64,000 nucleotides of DNA, taken from contig NZ_QZMS01000013.1 of the NCBI RefSeq assembly GCF_003614885.1, positions 124,001-188,000 on the forward strand, given 5' to 3'. Both the position numbers and the translations under genes were made by a program. Positions 56,569 through 64,000 of the stretch are shown piece after piece. Origin of the DNA: Photobacterium salinisoli (lineage in GTDB: Bacteria > Pseudomonadota > Gammaproteobacteria > Enterobacterales > Vibrionaceae). A model generated the notes under the pieces. The model had not been told where the DNA came from, ran no database searches, and saw only the letters and a program-made list of their open reading frames with translations. How positions within the stretch are numbered: the stretch's first letter is position 1; each line of letters opens with the position of its first letter.

Positions 56569-57763
56569 TGTCATTTTCATCACTTGATTGCGCGGATCCG
56601 AAACGTGCCTGATGCCGCTGTTCATGATCGATGCGCAGCAAAATGGCCACGGCCGTCGACATAATGAACAAGCTTGAGCCGCCGTAACTGATCAAAGGCA
56701 GAGTTAGCCCTTTTGTCGGCACTATTCCGGCCGCAGCACCGACATTGACCAACGTCTGGAAAGCAAACCAGAACCCGATGCCAAATGCCAGAAAACCGCC
56801 GAACAACTGCCCGGACTCCAGGCTTTTCTTTCCGATGAACAACGCCTTGAACACCAGAGCAAAGATAAGCAAAAGCACCAGGGTTACCCCCAGCAGACCC
56901 AGCTCTTCAGCCAGCACGGCGAACACGAAATCAGTATGAGCTTCGGGTAAATATTCCAGCTTCTGAATGGAATTGCCCAGGCCTTGTCCCATCCAGTCAC
57001 CCCGACCGAATGCCATCAAAGACTGTGTCAGCTGATAACCACTGCCAAAGGGATCTTCCCAGGGATCCATAAATGCGGTGATCCGGCGCATACGGTAAGG
57101 CTCGAACACAATCAGCATCACTATGCCCAGCATCGCCATCGAGAGCATGGCAAGAAACTGCCACAGCTTGGCTCCGGCAATAAACAGCATGCCCACCGTG
57201 GTGACAAACATCACCACGAAGGAGCCCAGATCCGGCTGTTGCAGCAGCAACACAGCCATCAGCGCCAGTACGGCCAGCGGCTTGATAAAGCCGTAGAAAC
57301 TTTGTCTGACCTGATGATACTGGCGTACCAGATACCCGGACAGAAACACAAAGAGCGAAAGTTTAGCCACTTCCGCCGGCTGCAGATTAAAGATCCCCAG
57401 CGGGATCCAACGTACCGCCCCGTTAACCGAGCGGCCGATCACCAGTACAATCACCAGCAATGCCAGCGATACCAGCAGCATAGGCACACTCAGCTGTCGC
57501 CAGCGCTCCAGCGGTACCTGGACCATGAAAGCGGCAATGACCAGCGCACAGAGCAGAAAAAAGGCATGACGCAGCGCAAAATAAAACGGCATATCTGTCA
57601 GGCGTGTAGCCACAGGTACAGAGGCAGAGCTGACCACAACCAGTCCGGTCACCATGAGTAACAGACTGATCCACACCAGTTGTCTGTCATACTGACAAGG
57701 CGGAGCAGGCCGGCTGAACCACTGGCTGATTTCAAACAGGGTCTCTTTCACCCCTCTCAGCAT
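56555..57763 (-). CDS. ftsW: Septal peptidoglycan polymerase FtsW
   Basis: The 402-residue SEDS protein has about ten membrane helices, with the family signatures [20 protein letters not shown], the catalytic-region QPDLGS and the C-terminal SYGGSS. It polymerises glycan strands at the septum with FtsI (PBP3). The start overlaps the murD stop by seven bases and its end overlaps murG. Confidence 0.97.
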   Translation of the reverse strand: MLRGVKETLFEISQWFSRPAPPCQYDRQLVWISLLLMVTGLVVVSSASVPVATRLTDMPFYFALRHAFFLLCALVIAAFMVQVPLERWRQLSVPMLLVSLALLVIVLVIGRSVNGAVRWIPLGIFNLQPAEVAKLSLFVFLSGYLVRQYHQVRQSFYGFIKPLAVLALMAVLLLQQPDLGSFVVMFVTTVGMLFIAGAKLWQFLAMLSMAMLGIVMLIVFEPYRMRRITAFMDPWEDPFGSGYQLTQSLMAFGRGDWMGQGLGNSIQKLEYLPEAHTDFVFAVLAEELGLLGVTLVLLLIFALVFKALFIGKKSLESGQLFGGFLAFGIGFWFAFQTLVNVGAAAGIVPTKGLTLPLISYGGSSLFIMSTAVAILLRIDHEQRHQARFGSAQSSDENDNEEK

Positions 57764-59103
57764 GCCTGCGCTCCCTGCACCTGATCTTTCAGACTGTGGG
57801 CCAGTTCAGCAAAGGCGTCGCCACGTGCCATAAAATTAGGATACTGGTCCAGACTGGCACAGGCCGGTGACAGTAAGACCATGTCTCCGGATGTAGCTTC
57901 CGACGCTGCCAGTGCCATCGCCTGATCTAAGGTTTCTACCACAACAGGGGCATTTGACAAGGTCAGGAAACGGTGGCCGTCACGGCCAAAGCAGTACAGC
58001 TGAACGTTGAGGGTTTCCAGCACAGGTTTGAGCGGCGTAAAATCCGCCCCCTTGCTGTCGCCGCCCACCAGCAAATGCAGTTTGCCCGGAATGGAAAGAC
58101 CATTCAGCGCGGCTAACGTGCTGGCAAGGTTGGTGGCTTTCGAGTCATTGACCCAGTCAACACCATGCGCCTGGACCACACGCTGACAGCGATGCGGCAG
58201 GCCGGTATAACGGCGCAGTGTCCGGCAGGCGGCGTCACGGTCAATGCCCGCCGCGTCTGCCAGTGCCAGCGCCGCCAGGCTGTTGGCCACATTATGGCGC
58301 CCGACCAGAGCGATGTCCCGGCTTGGCATAACAGGCATACCGTTAACCGCCAGGTACTCTTCACCCTGATGCTCAATCAGCCCGTAGTCCTGATCATCAA
58401 AGCCAAAACTGGTTTGCTTACCGGTCCAGGCTGGATCCGGCAGTGTCGCCACATCGTCACGGTTACTGATAGCCAGCCGGGCATGTCGGTAAATACGCTG
58501 CTTGGCCTGACCGTAGTCGGCAAGGCTGTTGTACCTGTCCATATGATCTTCGGACAGATTCAGATAGGCCGCTGCCACCAGCTCAAGGGAGGCGGTGGTT
58601 TCAAGCTGAAAACTCGACAGCTCCAGCACGTACAACTCGTTGCCCTGATCCAGCATATCCAGAGCAGCCAGGCCGATGTTGCCGCCTACTCCCGCTTTGA
58701 TGCCCGCCTCAGCGGCCATTTCGCCGACCAGACTGGTGACTGTACTTTTACCGTTCGAACCGGTAATTGCTACCACGGGCTTATCGGCCGCCTGAGCAAA
58801 CAATTCAATATCACCAATCACAGGAATGCCGGCCGCGAGGGCGGTTTGCAGCTCAGGCGTACTCAGAGCGACACCCGGATTCGCGACGATCAGATCTGCC
58901 GCCAGCAGCCAGTCCATCCGCCACTGACCGGCACTCAGGCCGACGCCGTCTGGCAGCTGATCCTGCCCCGGGGGATGAGCCCGGGTATCAATCACCTGAA
59001 TTGCCGGCGGTGATGCCTGTCTTAGCAGGTAGTTCACTACCGACAGCCCGGTCACACCCAGACCAACGACGACAACCTTCTCTGCCTGTGCCAAGTGATT
59101 CAT
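57757..59103 (-). CDS. murD: UDP-N-acetylmuramoylalanine--D-glutamate ligase
   Basis: The 448-residue Mur ligase adds D-Glu to UDP-MurNAc-L-Ala. It has [16 protein letters not shown], the ATP loop GSNGKSTV (near 113-120), the DHMDRY segment and VNDSKATNL. The ATG abuts mraY with no gap and the stop overlaps ftsW. Confidence 0.98.
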   Translation of the reverse strand: MNHLAQAEKVVVVGLGVTGLSVVNYLLRQASPPAIQVIDTRAHPPGQDQLPDGVGLSAGQWRMDWLLAADLIVANPGVALSTPELQTALAAGIPVIGDIELFAQAADKPVVAITGSNGKSTVTSLVGEMAAEAGIKAGVGGNIGLAALDMLDQGNELYVLELSSFQLETTASLELVAAAYLNLSEDHMDRYNSLADYGQAKQRIYRHARLAISNRDDVATLPDPAWTGKQTSFGFDDQDYGLIEHQGEEYLAVNGMPVMPSRDIALVGRHNVANSLAALALADAAGIDRDAACRTLRRYTGLPHRCQRVVQAHGVDWVNDSKATNLASTLAALNGLSIPGKLHLLVGGDSKGADFTPLKPVLETLNVQLYCFGRDGHRFLTLSNAPVVVETLDQAMALAASEATSGDMVLLSPACASLDQYPNFMARGDAFAELAHSLKDQVQGAQAC

Positions 59104-60186
59104 TTAACGCACCTTGAGGGTAGCCAGCGCAAACAGCACCAGCATCAGAGTGATGATCCAAAAGCGCACTATCACACGTGGCTCTGGCCAGCCTTTCAGC
59201 TCATAGTGATGATGAATGGGCGCCATGCGGAAGATCCGCTGACCTCGCAGCTTGTACGAGCCCACCTGCAGGATCACAGACACAGTCTCCATGACAAAGA
59301 CACCGCCCATGATCACCAGCAGCAACTCCTGACGCACCAAGACCGCAATCGTACCCAGAGCGCCACCCAGTGCCAGCGAGCCGACATCGCCCATAAAGAC
59401 CTGCGCCGGGTAAGTGTTAAACCACAAAAAGCCCAGTCCAGCGCCGACAATGGCCGCGCACACCACCACCAGCTCACTGGCGTTACTGATGTAAGGAATG
59501 TTCAGATAGTTGGCAAAGTTTACATTACCGGTTGCCCAGGCAATAAACGCCATACCGGCTGCCACCATCACGGTTGGCATAATGGCCAGACCGTCAAGAC
59601 CGTCAGTCAGGTTCACCGCGTTACTGGTGCCGACAATGACAAAATACGTGAGCACTATGTACAGCGCGCCAAGCTGAGGCATGACATCTTTAAAGAAAGG
59701 CACCACCAGCTGGGTCGCCGCCGTGTCTTTTCCGTAGGCATACAGGGCAAAGGCAACAACCAGGGCAATAACCGACTGCCAGAAATATTTCCAGCGCGCG
59801 ATCAAACCATCGGTATTCTTGCGGACCACTTTGCGGTAATCATCAATAAAGCCGACGATACCGTAGCCCAGCATCACCGTCAGTACAGCCCAGACATAGG
59901 GATTGCTGATATCAGACCACAGCAAGACTGTGATGGTAATCGCTGCCAGAATCATCACCCCGCCCATGGTCGGCGTACCACGTTTACTGAAATGAGACTC
60001 GGGGCCGTCATGGCGCACCACCTGACCTATCTGCATCATCTGCAAACGGGCGATCAGGCGAGGCCCCATCCACAATGAAATAAACAAAGCTGTCAGCACG
60101 CTGATGATGGCGCGAAACGTCAGGTATTCAAACAGACGGAAAAAAGGAAAAGTCGACTCTAGTAAGTCCGCTAACCAAAATATCAT
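59104..60186 (-). CDS. mraY: Phospho-N-acetylmuramoyl-pentapeptide-transferase
   Basis: The 360-residue, ten-helix enzyme attaches phospho-MurNAc-pentapeptide to undecaprenyl phosphate to give lipid I. It contains the paired aspartates DDYRK, the [13 protein letters not shown] motif and the magnesium-site [12 protein letters not shown] and [13 protein letters not shown] histidines. Two bases separate it from murF. Confidence 0.99.
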   Translation of the reverse strand: MIFWLADLLESTFPFFRLFEYLTFRAIISVLTALFISLWMGPRLIARLQMMQIGQVVRHDGPESHFSKRGTPTMGGVMILAAITITVLLWSDISNPYVWAVLTVMLGYGIVGFIDDYRKVVRKNTDGLIARWKYFWQSVIALVVAFALYAYGKDTAATQLVVPFFKDVMPQLGALYIVLTYFVIVGTSNAVNLTDGLDGLAIMPTVMVAAGMAFIAWATGNVNFANYLNIPYISNASELVVVCAAIVGAGLGFLWFNTYPAQVFMGDVGSLALGGALGTIAVLVRQELLLVIMGGVFVMETVSVILQVGSYKLRGQRIFRMAPIHHHYELKGWPEPRVIVRFWIITLMLVLFALATLKVR

Positions 60187-60188
60187 TC

Positions 60189-61619
60189 TTATAAGTCCTG
60201 CAGAGCGGCAATAATGTCTTCCATACGGGCGCTGCGTGCCCCTTTTGCCAACACTGTTATTTCTTGTTGTTGTTGAGAATCCTGACCGGATTCATGATGA
60301 AATTGCTGCACCTGTGCGATCAGCGCGGCAATCAATGCCGGGTTATCCCTGAAGTGCTGTCCCTGATTCACTTCACTTACCACAGCACTGGCTTTGCCTA
60401 CTGTCAGGACACGATCCAACTGTTTTTGCTGGGCGTAATCGGCAATCTCGCGATGCATCCGCTCACTTTCCTGCCCCATTTCGGCCATATCGCCAAATAC
60501 CAGCCAACGTTGTCCTTCAAAATCCGCCAGCAAATCGATCGCTGCTTTCACCGAGGCCACACTGGCATTGTAGGTATCGTCGATCAGACGCAGTCCCTGC
60601 CTGGGCTCGAGCACCAAAGCTCGTCCTTTAACGGCTGTCATCTGCTCTAAACCCACCGCGACTTGCTGCAGGGTAGCCCCCATTGCAATTGCCAGCGCCG
60701 CCGCAGCCAGCGCATTGGCAACATTATGACGGCCAGCCAGCGGCAAAGTGAGGGAAATCTCACCCACAGGTGTGTGCATTGTAAAACAAGGGCAGCCGTG
60801 GCCGTTAACGCTAATCTTGCTGGCTGAGAACCCTGCGACAGAATTGCTGTCAGAATTATCAGCAGTCCACTGCCCCTTTTCCGACGCAGTAAAGCCCACC
60901 AGCTGCTTGTCGGCCAGTGCCGGCTGCCAGCGCTCCAGAGCATGAGAGTCGAGATTGAAAACAGCCGTGCCACCGGCAATCAGCCCTTCGAAAATTTCGC
61001 CTTTGGCTCTTGCGACGCCCTCCAGCGAGCCGAAACCTTCTAAATGCGCCGCCGCCAGATTATTGACCAGTGCCGCATCGGGCTGCACCAGGGCAGAAGT
61101 ATAAGCGATTTCTTTTTCGTGGTTTGCCCCCAGCTCAATCACGGCAAACTCATGTGCCGGTGTCAACCGCAACAGCGTCAGGGGAACACCGATATCATTA
61201 TTAAAGTTGCCGGCGGTGGCCAGCACACTGCCGCATTGGGAGAGAATCGCGGCCACCATTTCCTTGACCGTGGTTTTGCCACAGCTTCCGGTCAGTGCCA
61301 CCGTCTTGAGACCATGTTCCCGCGTCATCTTTGCTTTCAGCCAGCTTCCCAGCTGCCCCAGAGCCTGACGGGTATCGGTAACCAGCAGTTGTGGTAACGC
61401 CACATCCAGCTCGCGGCTTACCAGCAAGGCGGATGCCCCTTTAGTCTTTGCATCTGCGGCAAAGTCATGGGCATCAAAGCGCTCGCCTTGGAGCGCAATA
61501 AATAAGGTACCCGGCACTATTGTCCGGGTATCCGTTGAAACTGCATCGATACTGACATCCTGGCCAATCAAGCGGGCGTTCAGCGCCGCTGCCAGTTCGC
61601 TCAGTGTCACCTGAATCAT
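60189..61619 (-). CDS. murF: UDP-N-acetylmuramoyl-tripeptide--D-alanyl-D-alanine ligase
   Basis: The 476-residue Mur ligase adds D-Ala-D-Ala. It has the N-terminal [30 protein letters not shown] substrate domain, ATP loop [10 protein letters not shown] (near 111-120), [11 protein letters not shown], and [10 protein letters not shown]. The D-Ala-D-Ala ligase that supplies its substrate is not encoded in this cluster. Directly abuts the murE stop. Confidence 0.98.
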   Translation of the reverse strand: MIQVTLSELAAALNARLIGQDVSIDAVSTDTRTIVPGTLFIALQGERFDAHDFAADAKTKGASALLVSRELDVALPQLLVTDTRQALGQLGSWLKAKMTREHGLKTVALTGSCGKTTVKEMVAAILSQCGSVLATAGNFNNDIGVPLTLLRLTPAHEFAVIELGANHEKEIAYTSALVQPDAALVNNLAAAHLEGFGSLEGVARAKGEIFEGLIAGGTAVFNLDSHALERWQPALADKQLVGFTASEKGQWTADNSDSNSVAGFSASKISVNGHGCPCFTMHTPVGEISLTLPLAGRHNVANALAAAALAIAMGATLQQVAVGLEQMTAVKGRALVLEPRQGLRLIDDTYNASVASVKAAIDLLADFEGQRWLVFGDMAEMGQESERMHREIADYAQQKQLDRVLTVGKASAVVSEVNQGQHFRDNPALIAALIAQVQQFHHESGQDSQQQQEITVLAKGARSARMEDIIAALQDL

Positions 61620-63134
61620 TTAGTGTGTCTCCAACAAGGCCTGTACGGTTTCACGATCTGAATAGTGAATGGTTTTCCCCGCCAGTACCTGATAATCCTC
61701 ATGACCTTTACCGGCCACCAGTACAATGTCTTGTGCCTTCGCCTGGCTGAATGCGCGCCGGCAGGCTTCGGCCCGGTCATGAATGACCTGGGCACGTTCT
61801 GGCTGCGCCAGTCCGGCAAGCATATCATTCACTATCTCCCGGGGTGATTCACTGCGCGGATTATCGTCCGTCAGGATCACATAATCGGCTAACTGCTCGG
61901 CCACGGCAGCCATGATAGGCCGCTTACCGCGATCACGCTCACCACCGCAGCCAACCAGACACCAGAGCTTGCCTTCACAGTGCAGGCGTAACGCTGCCAG
62001 TGCTTTCTCCAGCGCATCAGGGGTGTGAGCATAATCAACCACCATCATAGGTTTGTCAGCGGCCTGAAAAACTTCCATCCGGCCTATCACTGCCTGCAGT
62101 CGGGGAGTCGTAGCCAGCAAAGCATCCAGGGGATAACCCAGCGCCAGTAACGTCGCCAGCGACAACAGCAGATTAGAGACATTGAAAGCACCCACCAGCG
62201 GAGCAGTAAAGTCGCCTTGCCCCCAACTGGAATCAAAAGACACCGTCACCCCCTGGGTGGAATAACTGACAGCCGTCAGCCACAACGCCTTGCCGCTGTG
62301 CCCGGACAGATGCGACAGTTCGGTCGCGACTGCGACTGCATCATGCAACTCGTTCAGCCAGCGTCGGCCAACATCATCATCGGCATTAATGACAGCAATA
62401 CCGGCGTGATGTTCCGTGAACAAACTTTGCTTCGCTACGGCATAGCTTGCCATATCGCCATGGTAATCAAGATGATCCCGGCTAAGGTTGGTGAAAATGC
62501 TGGCCGCAAAGTGCAGGGCTTTTACCCGCCCCTGTACCAGACCGTGCGAGGACACTTCCATGGCCGCAAAATCTGCGCCCTGCCTGACCAGTTCAGCCAG
62601 GTTTTGCTGAATATCAATGGCGCTGCCTGTGGTGTTAACGGCCGGCGTCAGCTTGGACAACAAGCCATTGCCTGTGGTGCCCATCACCCCGGCTGTACGG
62701 CCGAGCAAACCGGCCCACTGTGCCAGCAACTGGCTAACCGTCGTTTTGCCGTTGGTGCCTGTGACAGCCACCAGTTGCAGTTGCTGATCTGGCTGGCCGT
62801 AAGCTGTACCGGCCAGGGCCGACAGCTTGATCGGCAAATCACGCACCGCAATCACAGGAATACCACTCTGGTAACGTATCTCGCCATCAGGCTGGTTATC
62901 TTCAGCCTGAGCCAGCACAGCCGACGCACCGGCTTGTATCGCGGTATCAATATACTGGCGACCATCGACCGCATGGCCCTTAATGGCAACAAAGATACTG
63001 CCCGCCACCACAGCGCGGCTGTCGAGGGTCAGATCTTTGATCTGCACGGCAGAGACGGAAGGGGTTAATACCTCAGGCGCAAACCACGAGGCTAATAGCT
63101 CCCCTAAAGACATTGAAACATCAGGTTCCGGCAT
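61620..63134 (-). CDS. murE: UDP-MurNAc-tripeptide synthetase, meso-diaminopimelate specific
   Basis: The 504-residue Mur ligase adds the third residue of the stem peptide. The specificity motif TDDNPRSE shows meso-diaminopimelate, as in Gram-negatives. ATP loop GTNGKTTV and [11 protein letters not shown] are present. ATG at 63134 has AGAGG eight bases upstream and overlaps the ftsI end by 14 bases; a later ATG at 63113 is less likely. Confidence 0.97.
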   Translation of the reverse strand: MPEPDVSMSLGELLASWFAPEVLTPSVSAVQIKDLTLDSRAVVAGSIFVAIKGHAVDGRQYIDTAIQAGASAVLAQAEDNQPDGEIRYQSGIPVIAVRDLPIKLSALAGTAYGQPDQQLQLVAVTGTNGKTTVSQLLAQWAGLLGRTAGVMGTTGNGLLSKLTPAVNTTGSAIDIQQNLAELVRQGADFAAMEVSSHGLVQGRVKALHFAASIFTNLSRDHLDYHGDMASYAVAKQSLFTEHHAGIAVINADDDVGRRWLNELHDAVAVATELSHLSGHSGKALWLTAVSYSTQGVTVSFDSSWGQGDFTAPLVGAFNVSNLLLSLATLLALGYPLDALLATTPRLQAVIGRMEVFQAADKPMMVVDYAHTPDALEKALAALRLHCEGKLWCLVGCGGERDRGKRPIMAAVAEQLADYVILTDDNPRSESPREIVNDMLAGLAQPERAQVIHDRAEACRRAFSQAKAQDIVLVAGKGHEDYQVLAGKTIHYSDRETVQALLETH

Positions 63135-64000
63135 CAGATTGGCCTCTGTTATGGACGATATTCAACTGATCGCCTTTTCCGGCATCAGGTTTAACGTTGA
63201 GAATTTGCAGGGCACTGCCCATCACTTCTGCAAAAATCGGCGCGGCGACCTGTCCGCCATAATAAGCGTCGCCCTGAGGTTCATTGATCACTACCACCAT
63301 AGCCAGGCGGGGATCACTGATAGGTGCCAGACCTGCAGTCATCGCGACATATTCATCACCATAGCCACCGGCCGCGGCTTTCTTGGCGGTACCGGTTTTA
63401 GCGCCCACCCGGTAGCCGGGAACGGCCGCGTGCTTGGCACTGCCGTCAGCATGGGTCACACCTTCGAGCATATTGAGCACTTTGCGGGTATTTTCTGCCG
63501 ACACCACCTGCCGCCCCGGCACCACAGCTTCGGTTTTCAATATCGACAGCGGCCGGTTGATACCTAAACCGCCCAAGGTAGCGTAAGCACGTACTAACTG
63601 AATGGGGGTGACGGAAATACCGTAACCGAAGGCCAGTGTGGCCCGTTCAAAATCAGACCAGCGGCGGCGATCCGGGAACAATCCCTGCGCTTCGCCAATC
63701 AGGTTAATACCCGAGGCTTCACCCAGCCCCACACCGCTGTACATGCCGAGCACCGCGTCCACAGGCATGGACAAAGACAGTTTGCTGACACCTATATTAC
63801 TGGACTTTTTCAGGATTCTCGCCAAATCGGCCTTGCCGACCTGTGACACATCCCGCACCCGGCTGCCGCCTACCTGCATGATGCCGTTGCCGGTATCGAT
63901 GACGGTGTTCTCATCTGCAACGCCGTTTTCCAGCGCAGCCAGCACCACAAAAGGTTTGATGGTGGAGCCTGGTTCCATCGCATCTGTGATGGCGCGGTTA
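63121..64000 (-). CDS. ftsI: Penicillin-binding protein 3 (FtsI), C-terminal part, cut by window edge
   Basis: The frame is open to the right edge, so the N-terminus is missing. The visible 292 residues are the transpeptidase domain: SxxK in EPGSTIKPF (catalytic serine), SxN in KKSSNIGVS and KTG in [10 protein letters not shown], ending in [26 protein letters not shown]. It cross-links septal peptidoglycan with FtsW and is the target of several beta-lactams. The stop overlaps murE. Confidence 0.97.
   Translation of the reverse strand, partial: NRAITDAMEPGSTIKPFVVLAALENGVADENTVIDTGNGIMQVGGSRVRDVSQVGKADLARILKKSSNIGVSKLSLSMPVDAVLGMYSGVGLGEASGINLIGEAQGLFPDRRRWSDFERATLAFGYGISVTPIQLVRAYATLGGLGINRPLSILKTEAVVPGRQVVSAENTRKVLNMLEGVTHADGSAKHAAVPGYRVGAKTGTAKKAAAGGYGDEYVAMTAGLAPISDPRLAMVVVINEPQGDAYYGGQVAAPIFAEVMGSALQILNVKPDAGKGDQLNIVHNRGQSDAGT

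Noticed and set aside
59095..60078. 327-codon frame antisense to mraY
   Set aside because: Rich in His and Gln as expected from reversed membrane-protein codons; not a protein family.

Overview
The window is a contiguous stretch of core chromosome from a gammaproteobacterium, almost certainly a member of the Vibrionaceae (Vibrio/Photobacterium/Grimontia relatives). The evidence is a LuxR/HapR/LitR-type quorum-sensing master regulator beside hpt, the helicase loader gene dciA (not E. coli secM) divergent from secA, the pilABCD-coaE-zapD-yacG-mutT block, panBC without panD, and the PlpD-like patatin and aceEF-lpd neighbourhood. I cannot fix the genus; a GC-rich double-hairpin repeat after the chemoreceptor gene hints at Photobacterium but is not proof. 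There are no tRNA or rRNA genes, CRISPR arrays, prophages, insertion sequences or transposases that I can see.

Layout from left to right. (1) 1-9,450: the start of mrcB (cut by the window edge) and hrpB on the minus strand; then a plus-strand run of thpR-sfsA (4-base overlap), dksA, gluQ, pcnB-folK (overlapping) and panB-panC, covering RNA processing, stringent-response control, tRNA-Asp modification, folate and pantothenate. (2) 9,478-13,407: a YadGH-type ABC exporter, divergent carbonic anhydrase, hpt, and the LitR/HapR regulator with a putative Qrr small-RNA target on its ribosome-binding site. (3) 13,417-19,572: the Fur-controlled ferric iron importer fbpABC, the sigma-54-type glnK-amtB ammonium operon, and yacL. 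(4) 19,926-27,027: acnB, a patatin/beta-barrel outer membrane protein, and a Cache-domain chemoreceptor. (5) 27,240-34,293: the pyruvate dehydrogenase operon pdhR-aceE-aceF-lpd with PdhR operators. (6) 34,615-38,799: ampD, nadC and a glpT-glpQ operon. (7) 39,222-45,682: the type IV pilus genes pilABCD with coaE, zapD, yacG and convergent mutT. (8) 45,804-64,000: secA, dciA, lpxC and the division/cell wall (dcw) cluster in reverse, ftsZ-ftsA-ftsQ-murC-murG-ftsW-murD-mraY-murF-murE-ftsI, with ftsI cut by the right edge and no ddlB.

Nearly everything is well-known housekeeping. I did not find a new multi-gene system. The observations most worth a second look are regulatory: pcnB appears to begin with a rare AUC codon (E. 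coli pcnB uses AUU); the LitR leader carries a Qrr pairing site; fbpA has a Fur box over its start region and a leaky terminator after it; the yadG-can interval has a long interrupted palindrome placed at the predicted 5' end of the can mRNA; pdhR has two operator-like boxes; and secA is preceded by a 29-codon open frame ending two bases before its start codon.
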